DNA of 64,000 nucleotides from Pythium myriotylum. Its lineage: Eukaryota > Oomycota > Peronosporomycetes > Pythiales > Pythiaceae. The notes below the pieces were generated by a model, which saw only the letters and a list, made by a program, of their open reading frames with translations, had not been told where the DNA came from and ran no database searches. This document shows positions 9,370 to 19,349 of the stretch, in pieces (position 1 is the first letter of the stretch; each line of letters starts with the position of its first letter). A program made the position numbers and the translations under genes. Location of the stretch: positions 1,054,001-1,118,000 of the forward strand of contig JALJCQ010000017.1 of NCBI GenBank assembly GCA_023091665.1, written 5' to 3'.

Positions 9370-10534
9370 GGGTGTCGAGAATTTGCGACTGATCCAGCAT
9401 TCTCGTCCCATCGTGCCAAACAAGACGCCGTCCAAATATTCACAGCAGCTCGACGAAGATAGGATTCTCTCCGATCTCGCGCCGGAAGGAGAACAATAGA
9501 TCACACCATCCGTTGGCAGGAGCGCTTTGCAAGCGTAGTGACTGTATCCATCGGCGGAGAAGCTGTAGCCATGTTGCAACCGTCCTCACTAAAATAAATT
9601 GGGATTCAAATCCTCTCACCCCCAACGGCTCTTCCCGACGAGTGTAACGCATGACGCGACGTGCGAGAAAGGTGGTAAACGGACGTGGGTAATGATTTAG
9701 CAGGCGGCGAAGTGCCCGGAGAATATCTCGCAGCCGACGAGAAGAAAAGCTCGTTCTCACGGAGAATTCCACTGCGAAATCCTCCCACGAGAGAAAAGTT
9801 GGGTGGCGACTTAGTGGGAGCCAGCAGCGTCGAGGGACCTCGACGGTGAACCCACGCTGAGTCACCTGACTGACTGGCTTGCACGACAGGACGATGGAGA
9901 CCTGACCGACTGTCTGGGACAGACGAGCAGTCTTGACAGGAATTGTGGCCAGTTCACTAACTTTTGAGAATGCCAGATATCACTGCGTTGTCAACTAGAC
10001 TGTGAACAAGACTCATCTCACTCGATGAGTTGTCTCGCCTTCGGTGCTGGAATTCTCTGGCATCTTCATCCATGAAGAAAAAAAACAAATTCCCAGTCGT
10101 TTCGAGCTTCCACGTGGCAAGCATCAAGCACACGCACTCAGCATTCTGACGGTGCCGCTTGATCTTCTGGCGTCGAAGAGAGCGACGCGGCGGGCGATGA
10201 CGGCGGTTCGAAAGATCACTCGCGGCGATCTTTCAGCACCCGACCGTTGATGGAACGGACTCAGATGCGTCTCCGCCAATCAGATGCTCCGAAATTTTTA
10301 TCCATCCAATGGATTTTGGTGGATTCCTGTCCTTTCTCACCTTGCACCGAATCTGAGTCGACAGCTCAACTCATCCCACTCTGGGTGCGTGGCTCCTCAT
10401 GGTCGCAGCTGCAACGGGAAACCTACGTCTGGGAACGGTCAGTGCTCCGCGGCTTCACGCTGCAAATCGCTTTCTCTGCGATTCGCGATCACTTTCGAAA
10501 TCGCCGTCTCCAGCTCGCCACTTTGCCTCGAGAA
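9370..10534. other. Intergenic region without a supported gene
   Basis: About 1.2 kb between the minus-strand membrane protein and the first MARVEL-like gene. Several open frames (for example 9440-9865 minus) exist but have random-looking composition and no recognisable motif. The upstream promoter of the MARVEL-like gene must lie in the right part. Confidence 0.4.
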
Positions 10535-11116
10535 ATGTCGTGCCTCACGATGACGCCGCGTGCCATCAAGCGCACCCACATCGGTCTGCGCGCGCTCCAG
10601 TTCCTCTCGACGGCCGCGGCGCTCTCGCTCATCTGCGTGAGCTTCCAGGACACGTTCGGCAATGGCTACTCGCACCGCATCGGCTCGCCGGCCTCGAGCC
10701 TGCAGATGGTCGCCACGTACTCGAGCATGATGTACGCGGCGTGGTTCCTCGTGTGCGTGGAGCTTTACCCGATGGTCGTGCGCCCACGCATCCTCATGAT
10801 GCGCGCCATGGACAGTGCCAACATCTTGCTGCTCCTGGTGGCGGGATTCGTGCAGTACGGCTCGGACTTCATCCGCCACTGCGACGCGTACGGCGTTAGC
10901 TTGCGCTGCAACAACCTCAACTCCTCGCTCTTCTTCACGTTCTTCTCCGTGATCTTCTTCATTGCGTCGATTGTCCTGACGTACGCCAAGGTCTCGGCCG
11001 AGAACGACACCTCGTTGGAGACTGTCGCGTACATGATGGAGACCACGCCGTCAAACGCTGTGTACTCGCCTCGCCCAGCGGCCCACGCCCCACCGACGCC
11101 GTCGACCAAGGTGTAA
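10535..11116 (+). CDS. MARVEL-like four-helix membrane protein, copy 1
   Basis: A 193-residue protein with four hydrophobic segments, at about residues 18-38 (LQFLSTAAALSLICVSF), 58-80 (MMYAAWFLVCVELYPMVV), 93-113 (ANILLLLVAGFVQYGSD) and 132-158 (LFFTFFSVIFFIASIVLTYA). The layout resembles MARVEL-type proteins of membrane domains such as eisosomes, though no diagnostic motif proves it. The ATG at 10535 is chosen because it makes the length match the adjacent paralogue (191 aa) and begins just before the shared region; the frame is open further upstream. The cytosolic tail ends with AAHAPPTPSTKV, closely matching AAPNAPPTPSFKV in copy 2, so the tail is under constraint. Confidence 0.75.
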   Translation: MSCLTMTPRAIKRTHIGLRALQFLSTAAALSLICVSFQDTFGNGYSHRIGSPASSLQMVATYSSMMYAAWFLVCVELYPMVVRPRILMMRAMDSANILLLLVAGFVQYGSDFIRHCDAYGVSLRCNNLNSSLFFTFFSVIFFIASIVLTYAKVSAENDTSLETVAYMMETTPSNAVYSPRPAAHAPPTPSTKV

Positions 11117-12058
11117 ATCGCGACGAAGGCTATTAACACAAAAGGAAAGGAATCCGTTCCATCCCACACCTCCTCTACATCTCCTCTACTTGGCAGCGTT
11201 CATTGCGTAAAACCGTTAACGAAAGCGTCACCTCCCTGCTTCAGTTGTTCATTGCCGTTTCTCGTGTTTGGTTCCTACTACTTTCTACGCAGCTCATTCC
11301 ATAGATGAGCTGCACGTACTGGTACGTACTACACGAGGAATCGTACGTTGTGGAGGTCTTGGTTCGTTCCAAAGCTCTTAGAGAGTCTCTTACCGAAGAG
11401 GCAAGGCTTGCGTGCCACTCTGCAACGTTCACGTGTGACTTGTCACGCCTCGTGAAGCGTCGGAGCCAAACGGTTGGCGTCGAGTCGCTCGCTTCTCGCG
11501 GTTACCGCCCCCCATCCAACACCAGTCCTCCATTTATAAACCACCACATCACACAGATCGAAGGCAGCACCACCATTCGGGGATGTCCACGAGAGTTTTT
11601 GCTGCTCGGCGCTACGAAACGAGATGTGTGATATAGCGACCTGAGTTGAGATACCTGCACCTCCGAAGAATCGACTTTAGAGGATATCTTCAATCCAGCG
11701 AAGTGGTTGCAGTTGGTGGAATCTCGAGAAATCTCCAGCAAAGAAACCCCACCCATGGATGTGGGGTGAGCGTTTCCATGGGCCGCATGCAAGAATATCG
11801 AAGCTCAATCTCTTCTCGGCGTGGTCGTTTCATGGAGCTCATCCTTCTATTTTCCTCTCGGAGCTGTTGCATCAGATACATTTGCCCAATGAAAAATCTT
11901 TATTCAATAAATTATCCAATTATCATCACTTCTAAAATCGATGTCTGATTCCGTCCAAGCTACCCCTGGCCTTCCGACTCGGGGAGACCCATTCCTCCCA
12001 ACTCAACGCATTACTCGATTCTCCGTCCCGTGGTCGCCTCCGTCAGACTCCTGCAGCC
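11117..12058. other. Intergenic region between the two MARVEL-like genes
   Basis: About 940 bases between tandem paralogues. It ends in an AT-rich stretch (11880-11940) and then a CCATTCCTCCCAACT run near 11989-12003, which resembles the oomycete initiator and lies about 55 bases before the next ATG. No gene is seen. Confidence 0.35.
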
Positions 12059-12634
12059 ATGGATCGTTTTTCGATGAAGCCGTCGACGATCGCACTAGTT
12101 AATCGTGTGCTGCGTGGATTCCAACTGGCAACCTCCGTCACGGCCCTGGCCACCTGTGCCTCAAGTTTTGACACCACGTACTCGAACGGTTTCTCCTACC
12201 GACTCGGCTCCCATGCCACCAGCTTCGAGCTCATTGTAAGCTACAATAGTATGCTCTACGCGGCGTGGTTCATTTTCTGTGTCGAGCTCCTCGGGCTCGC
12301 GTCGCGTCCCCGTCTTCCGATGATGAGGTTGCTGGATGGTGCAAACGCCGTGGTGCTCCTTGTCGCTGCTTTCGTGCTGCAGGCGTCCGACTACGTCAAG
12401 CACTGCGAGATCTACGGCTTTATGGTCAATTGCAACGGTTTTCAGCGATCGGTGGCGTTCACATTCACCACGGCTGTGCTCTTTGCTGCGTCCGTCGGCC
12501 TCACGTTTGTCCGCCGCAGTACTGAGACTGAAGACGAGATGGGCTACGTGGTTGAGACAACACCTACAGCTGCTGGAGGGCTCTCGCCTCGCGCTGCCCC
12601 AAATGCACCGCCTACCCCGTCGTTTAAGGTGTAG
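12059..12634 (+). CDS. MARVEL-like four-helix membrane protein, copy 2
   Basis: A 191-residue paralogue of the gene at 10535, in the same orientation. Shared positions include the first helix region, YSNGFSYRLGSHATSFELI against YSHRIGSPASSLQMV, SMLYAAWFIFCVEL against SMMYAAWFLVCVEL, RPRLPMMRLLDGANAVVLLV against RPRILMMRAMDSANILLLLV, and the Cys-containing loop KHCEIYGFMVNCN against RHCDAYGVSLRCN. The paired Cys in the loop may form a disulfide. Both tails end in a proline-rich APPTPSxKV. The two genes are a tandem duplication. Function is unknown; membrane organisation is the most natural guess from topology. Confidence 0.8.
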   Translation: MDRFSMKPSTIALVNRVLRGFQLATSVTALATCASSFDTTYSNGFSYRLGSHATSFELIVSYNSMLYAAWFIFCVELLGLASRPRLPMMRLLDGANAVVLLVAAFVLQASDYVKHCEIYGFMVNCNGFQRSVAFTFTTAVLFAASVGLTFVRRSTETEDEMGYVVETTPTAAGGLSPRAAPNAPPTPSFKV

Positions 12635-12730
12635 TCATACCTTCACTGCAGCGGTTGTAGACAGACTTCATTATTTCCATAAAAAAAAAAAATGCTCTGC
12701 GCGCCTTCGAACTTGTCCGGTTCTGATGAA

Positions 12731-13783
12731 TCAGAGACTGACGCTGAATGCCGTCGTGCACGGGGCAGCCTCACTGAGCCACTGGTTAAGCGTGTTGAGA
12801 TGCACCGTAAACTGGTCCAGAGCAGTGAGCGTGCGAGCATTCGCGACACGAAGACTCTTGGCTACGAGATATGGTGCAACCTCCATGGCCTTGGTGCAGG
12901 CCATTGCGTCAACCTGGTGCGGACTCGCGACGATAAGTCCAAAACGGCCAGCAAGACGGTCGTGAAGCAAGTGCGGTGAGCCAGCGAAGAGCCGTTCGCG
13001 CACGAGCGCCTGCATGAGATGAATTCTCCAGGCAGTTCTCTCCATGGACGTCTCGAATTTCTTCGGTGCGCCGATGACCTGAACATTGGTGAACACTTGA
13101 GGAGAAGCAAGGCAGTAAGCAAGCCGAGGGAAGAACGCCTGGCATATAGCCTCTACGAAGCGTGCACTCTGCTCACTGAGGATGCAGACGGGTCCACGAG
13201 ACGAGACGTTGGTGAGGAGCTGGAGCACGCTCTGCTCGATGCGGGCGAGCGACTCGTGAAGGTACGGATTGCTGATCATGCGTTCCTTGGCCATGAGGAT
13301 TGTGTTGGTCGTAGGTCTCAGTCCAAGATTTTGTGCCATCCACTTGATAGGCACTAGAACATCTTCAAAGCAGATGACGTAGGCGTTTGGGAGTGGAGCG
13401 GTGACTGTCGGCGCGCTGTCAAAGAGGTCGCTCGAGAACGATCCAGCTTCGAGTGAGAAGGCGATCTCCATGGGCTGAGGGAAAATCATGTCGTCGGCGA
13501 CGGTGGGAGTAAACAGAGACGGGCAAGTTGGTGACTGGCGTCTCGTGTCGCCATCGCGCTTCGTTCCGAGGCCGCCACTCTCGTTGCGACGCTGCGCCGC
13601 GCGAAGATTCCTCCTGTGCGTCATCTGTGGATGGATCGAGACGTCTTCCACGGGAGACCACGAGACAGTCGCACGCACCGAGGAAGAGAGGCAATGACTC
13701 GCCAGGGATCCGCGCCAGGGATCTGGGAACTGAGAACAATCCCATTTTCGACCAACACTCACATGTGATCCCCAGACCAGCAC
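12731..13783 (-). CDS. Conserved-type hypothetical protein, possible degenerate HAD-like fold
   Basis: The frame encodes up to 350 residues. The true start is uncertain: Met at 13624 or 13489 are alternatives, since the first 50 residues have random composition. The body shows AYVICFEDVLVPIKWMAQ, then a helical region, then GPVCILSEQSARFVEAICQAF and a third segment beginning VQVIGAPKKFE. This order (hydrophobic strand with an acidic residue, then hydrophobic strand with Ser, then a Lys-containing segment) is reminiscent of HAD-like proteins that have lost catalytic Asp residues. That reading is weak inference. No operon-like context; the nearest neighbours are the MARVEL-like genes. Confidence 0.5.
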   Translation of the reverse strand: MLVWGSHVSVGRKWDCSQFPDPWRGSLASHCLSSSVRATVSWSPVEDVSIHPQMTHRRNLRAAQRRNESGGLGTKRDGDTRRQSPTCPSLFTPTVADDMIFPQPMEIAFSLEAGSFSSDLFDSAPTVTAPLPNAYVICFEDVLVPIKWMAQNLGLRPTTNTILMAKERMISNPYLHESLARIEQSVLQLLTNVSSRGPVCILSEQSARFVEAICQAFFPRLAYCLASPQVFTNVQVIGAPKKFETSMERTAWRIHLMQALVRERLFAGSPHLLHDRLAGRFGLIVASPHQVDAMACTKAMEVAPYLVAKSLRVANARTLTALDQFTVHLNTLNQWLSEAAPCTTAFSVSL

Positions 13784-14025
13784 TCAAAGTTGCACTTCAA
13801 CAATACCTTAACTCAGTTTATCATTCGAAAATTCTTCTGTTGAAGCTGAAAAGGTACTGGTATATGGTACACGGAAGGATTACTTTCGCGCACTTCCGGC
13901 TGGCCGTGCGAGATGGACGCGCGAACTCAGACGCCGTTCGATGCCGGTAATGAGCCATTTCGAGCCCTCAACTGGACGACGTGGGTTGATTCTTCTCTGA
14001 TAAAGTTCTATGGAACGAGGTTACG

Positions 14026-15232
14026 CTAGGCCTTGGAGGATTTGTCCAGTCCGGCGAGAAGATCCACGACCTTGGCCGTCTTCTCTTTCTCTTTGCGGAG
14101 CTCATTACGCTTGACAGAGAGCACAAGCGTTGAGAACTTCCAGTCAGTGCCAGGTGTAGCCATGACAGTCGCCGTGCCCTCTTCCTCAGCTGGAGCCTTC
14201 TTGTACGCTTTCACAATGAGCGTGCCTTCGCCCTTGGGGCCTTTGCACGCGACGCTGTAGTTGGCGATTGCATCGGTCAGACTACCCACGTAGGCCTTGC
14301 GGTCGCTGGTGATAGGGTGGCCCAGGAACTTGCGCGCAGCTTCACTGTTGTTGACATGGTCGAGGACAAGCTTGTGTACGTAGAACGGGCGATTTCGGAC
14401 AATGCGGATCACAAGGAACGACGAGATGCCGCCAATAACTACGCCACCGATCACGGGGAAGAACAGCTTCTTTCCTAGCGAGGACGCTTTTTGCTGACGA
14501 ACCACTTCTTCCGTCTTGACGTACGACTCGAGCGCCGAGAACTCGTTGCCATCCTCCAGAACCACGTGGAGGGTGTCGAACACTGGCACGTCACCTGCAT
14601 CACTCGTTTCTCCACTAGTCTCGGCAGAAACAGTGTGGTGCTTGTAGTTCACGAGTGCCGCGCCCTTGTCTCCAACGACCTTGAACTGTCCTTCGTATAC
14701 CGCAGATTCTTGCAGTTCACCGTTTTCGGCGTTTACGTCCGGGGCATCAATCTGTTCAAGTCCACCCCGTCAATTCAATGGGGCACGAGCAATGCACAAC
14801 CACGCAACAACTCACACGCTCAAATGTCTTTGGGTAACCGATCGCCTCGAAGAGGCGGCGGTCCTTGACAACCGCACGCTTGGCCATGTTGAAGATTCTC
14901 GCACTCTACACAAACACCACATGCCTTAGCATTCTTTATTGACCAGTTGCCAAACCAGCCACTCAAAATAAGAGTATATATACCTCTTCGACCTCTTCCG
15001 ACCGCTCTTTCACGCGCGCGATGGTCGCCATGGCCGCGAGTCCGAACGTGACGTAGCCCAGAATGAGCTTGGTGTTGCTGGAGATCCCCTGGTCGCTCGC
15101 GGGGTTTTTCAGGCCCAGCGGCGACGACGAAGAGCCAGAGCTGAAGCGCGCACGATTGGCACCCGAGACGCGCAGCGCGCGCGCCGCCGGAACGCGCAGA
15201 AGCCGTCGCGCCGCCGCGGTCATCAGCACCAT
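14026..15232 (-). CDS. Mitochondrial inner-membrane protein with two Coa1/TIM21-like modules
   Basis: Three exons, 15232-14984, 14905-14816 and 14751-14026, splice in phase 0 to 354 aa. The N-terminus is a clear mitochondrial presequence (MVLMTAAARRLLRVPAARAL, no acidic residue, ending FSSGSSSS). A membrane segment follows (LILGYVTFGLAAMATIA, about residues 54-70), then a module with RRLFEAIGYPKTFERID and YEGQFKVVGDKGAALVNYK. A second membrane segment (LFFPVIGGVVIGGISSFLVI) is followed by a second module with ARKFLGHPITSDRKAY, YSVACKGPKGEGTLIVKAYK and DWKFSTLVLSVKR. Each module resembles the Coa1/TIM21 fold used in cytochrome oxidase assembly or presequence import. An upstream in-frame Met at 15268 is possible. 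Confidence 0.7.
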
Positions 15233-16416
15233 TTCGCTCCGTCGTGGTGGGCCACACGAAGAGCTCAATCCCGTCTATTCCGATCCGAATCGATTTCAAT
15301 TGACTTCAACAGGTAAAAGTGTTTAAAACATATCTGCCGTGGACATGTATCGAACACAAAACTGTTTAAAACGCTTCTCGCGCTGGGGCCAATCGTTCCC
15401 ATGGAGGTGTGGACCTCGTGAGGAGCTCCGTTCGCCACAATCGAAAATCGTTGCTCTCGTGAGAACCCCCACGCTCTACGTCAGGAGGCTGCGGCTCTTG
15501 CTCCGTATGCAGACTCTGTTGCAAGCGTGGGAGAGGAACGCTTGGCCTGTGCTAGGCCCGTTTTGGGCCCGGCGCTTGTCCGTTCAGGAGGTGATGAGAG
15601 TGGATGGCGGGGCCTCGCGATGCCCCCTGTCCTAGATCAGCTCCTCACATGCATTTTCGCTGTCTGTTGGGACTCTTTGTGGTCTCTGCCAGCACTGTTA
15701 CTGGAATGCTACGTTGACGAGCCCGTCGCCTGCGGGCGGCGCGGCTCCCCGTACGCAGCAATTCTATCGTTGTGCTCATAGCGACGCGAGAACTTAAAGC
15801 ACACGTTTAGTCTGCGACCGTGATCGAATGTGCCGTCAATCGTACTCACATTTCCGTTGGAAAGTGATTAGTTGTAGTAATAGAAGCAGTGTCAGTGCCC
15901 AAGTGGATCCTGCAGTGGCGCTAGTTACCCTTCGAGGCAACGTAGTGGGAGTTTGCCGTGGTGGAAGTGGCACCAACGGTCAAACACTGTGTTGCAGCCC
16001 CGCTAGCGACAATGAGCGTATATATCGACCGCTGTCACCATTGAAACGCACTTCCTGTACTGAGCCGCGAGATGCGGAGCAGATGTGACGTGAGAAACGC
16101 GAGACTGGTGTTGATTCTAGTAGTATGGCAGCTCGCATCCTGGCCACCACCTTCTCCGCCGCTCTGGAGCCCGTTGCCGGACTGAGGCCAATCCACTCGA
16201 CGCAATGGAGCACGGACTGCCACGCGGTCGTGAGATCCGCGAGGCCAGGGACGAGTGGCTGATCTTGGTGGATTGATTCGGTGACGCCAAGCGTGGAACC
16301 ACGGCCCCGCCCAAGTTGAAGAAGCCGCGGCCTCGCACTTAACATCCATCGCGAAAGTTCGCGCTTTCGGTGTTGACGCGCCACTTGGTGGGACACGTCA
16401 ATTCCGCATCCTCGTC
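15233..16416. other. Intergenic region without a supported gene
   Basis: About 1.2 kb between the Coa1-like gene and family member A. Only short, compositionally random open frames occur. The bases just before 16417 should hold the promoter of member A. Confidence 0.4.
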
Positions 16417-18411
16417 ATGGGCGCCACGGCCTCGTCGTCGCTGCCGTCGGCGCCGCGGCCGCCGCTCGACTACCACGAAGCGCTGCGACTGGCGACCGAG
16501 CGCCGCGGCGTCCGCGTCAAGGTGCGCGCGGCCTGCGCGAGCGTCGGCGACGGCGCGTTCGACCCGGCGCTGCGGATCGAGTGGATCGACGTCGAGATGC
16601 AGCAAGACGCGTCGCCGCAGCGCGTGCACCGCGAGCTGCGCGAGGCGCGCGCGCTCGTGGCCGTCTGGTTCGCGCTCTCGTGCTGTCCGGGCTTCGGCGA
16701 GGACGAGAACCCGGTCTTCTGGCACGACGCGCTCTTCAACAACACGGTCGAGCGCTGGCCCGACGCCGTCTCGAGCCTGCGGTTCACCTCGACGGCGAAC
16801 TGCGCCGAGCGGTCATTCCCACGCGTGAGGATCACGCCGGCGATAGGGTACGAGGAAATCACGATGACGACGTTCCTCGGCCATTTCCAGCCCGACGAAA
16901 GTCTGCGCGAGGCGATGGCCACGCTTCGGCCGTTCATGTGTCCCATTCGGTGGCGAGCAAAGTGGGTCGACGTGGCAGTTTGTGGCGTCGATGCGGAGAA
17001 GATGCTGGATGTGCTCGTGGACGTTCGTTCGAAACGAGATCCCGATGAGCACGAGTCGATATTCTTTCGGTTGAGCGCAGTTTATCTCCTGGACGGAGAC
17101 AAGGAGAGAGTTGACGCAGTCGCCGGATCTGTTGACGCCCATGTGTACGTGGAACAAGTCCTCAAGCGACCACGTACCCACTTGTTCAACAACGCACGAC
17201 GGTCGTCCGCGATGCAATCGAATCAACGTCTTCAGCTTGACTACAGGGTGTCTGCTCTACCACACTCCCGAGCCATTACATCGCTTCAGTTGTCAAGTTT
17301 TTGTGGTCTTGGAACAGATGACGTTGAAGCGGCTTGGCTAGGATACACGATTTTCCACCCGGAAGTTGAGATTCACGGCACTTCGTTTTCCCATCTGAAG
17401 ATCATACTTACTGCTCCACTTCGGGAGTCTGCTGTGCGCATGTTGAGGCTCATGTCGGTTGGCAACAACTTGCTGTACGCCATGGGCAAGGCTGCTTCGC
17501 CTTCCACTGGATATCACCATGTCAAATTGCGGCCAGGAGTCGTGATTCGATCCAAGCATCCTCTGTACAGTCGCGATCTCGATATCATTCTTGATCACGA
17601 AATGTGGGTAACATCGTGTGAGTCAATAACCGATTCATCTGTGATTCCTGCGCTAGTCTCGGTTGTAGTTCCGGGCATCGGAATTCAACAGGTTGAAAGG
17701 GACGACATTCTTGACTGCATCACGCAGAATCCCAGTCCACCACACGTTGAAGATCTGCAGTTAACATATCGCGCCGTGCCCTCCGCAGGAAGCCTCGTCG
17801 AGTTCCTCAAAGTCTTCCACGGCAACCTCACTAGTTTGGAATTGAAGTGGCCCCGAGGGTTTACTGTATCGGCAGTACTAGATGTGTTACAAGCATGTCC
17901 ACAACTCAAACGCTTATCAATCAGTCATGACGGCTCCTGTTGGTCAAATGTTGACGCCATTCAAGATTTGCCCAGTCTACCTCGGCTCGAGACCATCGAA
18001 CTTCACGTCCGAAGCTCACTGCCACAGCCACTTTCGGCACCCCATCTCGGTCACTTGAAGGTCCTACGGATCCATACGGAACACTTGGCACGATTTGACC
18101 GTTATCGAAGCGCTGCCGAAGCGATGTTCGCTACCTATCCTTGCCTTCAGGCAATCGAGTGTGGCAGTCGGCTGGTTAAGGCCAACAACTCCTCATCTGA
18201 TCACAGCGGAATGTCGATGCTGAGTTCCCGAGTGTGTGAAGTGGCATTACGCCCCCTGGCGGTCAAGTCGCGGGTTGCTTTTCTCAGCGCGATTCGGCAT
18301 AGTTCAAGCTCAGCTTCGTCGATGTGCCGGTTGAGTCGGGATGAAGTCGCTTTGATCTTCGGTTTCTCGTCAACTGACGTCCCACGAAGATTCGTATTTC
18401 AGAATTTTTGA
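16417..18411 (+). CDS. MG-LRR family member A (SH3b-like plus LRR, intact)
   Basis: A 664-residue uninterrupted frame and the leftmost of eight paralogues. It starts MGATASSS, with Gly2 and Ser6 as in an N-myristoylation signal. Landmarks in order: VWFALSCCPGFGEDENPVFW (about residues 83-102), a charged middle part, AAWLGYTIFHPEVE, the GNNLLYAMGKA segment, an SH3b-like stretch HHVKLRPGVVIRS to VVPGIGIQQVERDDIL, leucine-rich units with ACPQLKRLSISHDGSCWS, and a C-terminal KSRVAFLSAIRH followed by LSRDEVALIFGFSSTDVPRR, which looks like a degenerate F-box helix. The N-terminal 120 codons are markedly more GC-rich than the rest. Function is unknown; a membrane-tethered adaptor is a plausible inference. 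Confidence 0.8.
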   Translation: MGATASSSLPSAPRPPLDYHEALRLATERRGVRVKVRAACASVGDGAFDPALRIEWIDVEMQQDASPQRVHRELREARALVAVWFALSCCPGFGEDENPVFWHDALFNNTVERWPDAVSSLRFTSTANCAERSFPRVRITPAIGYEEITMTTFLGHFQPDESLREAMATLRPFMCPIRWRAKWVDVAVCGVDAEKMLDVLVDVRSKRDPDEHESIFFRLSAVYLLDGDKERVDAVAGSVDAHVYVEQVLKRPRTHLFNNARRSSAMQSNQRLQLDYRVSALPHSRAITSLQLSSFCGLGTDDVEAAWLGYTIFHPEVEIHGTSFSHLKIILTAPLRESAVRMLRLMSVGNNLLYAMGKAASPSTGYHHVKLRPGVVIRSKHPLYSRDLDIILDHEMWVTSCESITDSSVIPALVSVVVPGIGIQQVERDDILDCITQNPSPPHVEDLQLTYRAVPSAGSLVEFLKVFHGNLTSLELKWPRGFTVSAVLDVLQACPQLKRLSISHDGSCWSNVDAIQDLPSLPRLETIELHVRSSLPQPLSAPHLGHLKVLRIHTEHLARFDRYRSAAEAMFATYPCLQAIECGSRLVKANNSSSDHSGMSMLSSRVCEVALRPLAVKSRVAFLSAIRHSSSSASSMCRLSRDEVALIFGFSSTDVPRRFVFQNF

Positions 18412-19349
18412 GTTCCAGCTCCTGACACAAACCAAACAAGTCATGCCATGTTTGCTGGTTGTGTTGCAAGTGCCGACAACTTAATCGAGGTCGTGGTCCG
18501 ACAAATAGCAGGCCTCCAACTCTCATCGGCCGCGTCTTCGTATCTCCAACTTGGTTCTTGTAATGGATCTGCCGGCGACCGACATGAGTGGACGTTGTTA
18601 CACTGATGATGGCACATGCACTGACCGATCACCGCACACCCAGAGTGAATGGTAGAACAAGCAAGAGTACAGACTAGCTCTGCCCAGTTTGAGCAGCAGG
18701 GTTATTCGTAGGCTGACTTCTTCACTACGATCTCTTGTAGGGAATTTCTGCGGCTGACCTCAGGGACCTTACAACCCGCGTATCGGAATCCTCCATGACA
18801 CCATGGTTTGGTTCGAGAAGACGCCCAAGGCTGGATGTCCCACTGAGGCTGTGAGATAAGAGCGACGCTCGTCCACAGGCGCAAATAATGGCACGCAAGC
18901 ACGTTGACGACACCAAAACCTCGACATCGCCGAAGTCTTGACCAACTCACGTGGACGGAGATTGCTCATCTTCCTAGCTGGTCGACTCACAACGCGTCCA
19001 ACTCTCCCGAATCAAGGGAGACCGCCTTGGCAAATGAGACCGTCAGAATTCTCAGACACGTGACCTTACGCAGGCTATAGATACCTAGATAAACAAACCA
19101 AATAGACCTCAATTGAATCGCCGATTGATCGCCAATCTTCACCCGTATGTCGGAGGCATCGTTTACGAAGTATGTGTGTATTATGCAGAGCGAGTATCGC
19201 CTACTATTAGTCGCGGGATATACCTCTTCAAGAACTAGGGCGGTGCCAAACACTAACATCGCCGCTCGAGAGTCACCAACTCTTACCGTCGCCCTATTGG
19301 CAGCAGAAGAACCGACATTGGTTTCTTCATAAATGAAGCCGCAGACACT
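18412..19349. other. Intergenic region without a supported gene
   Basis: About 940 bases between member A and the glycine-rich repeat gene (which ends here on the minus strand). Only short open frames are present and none resembles a known protein. Confidence 0.4.

Noticed and set aside
9598..9616. GGGATTCAAATCC resembling a tRNA T loop
   Set aside because: No cloverleaf can be drawn around it on either strand.
9440..9865. 141-residue minus frame
   Set aside because: No recognisable features and overlaps the 5' region of the membrane-protein gene in another frame.
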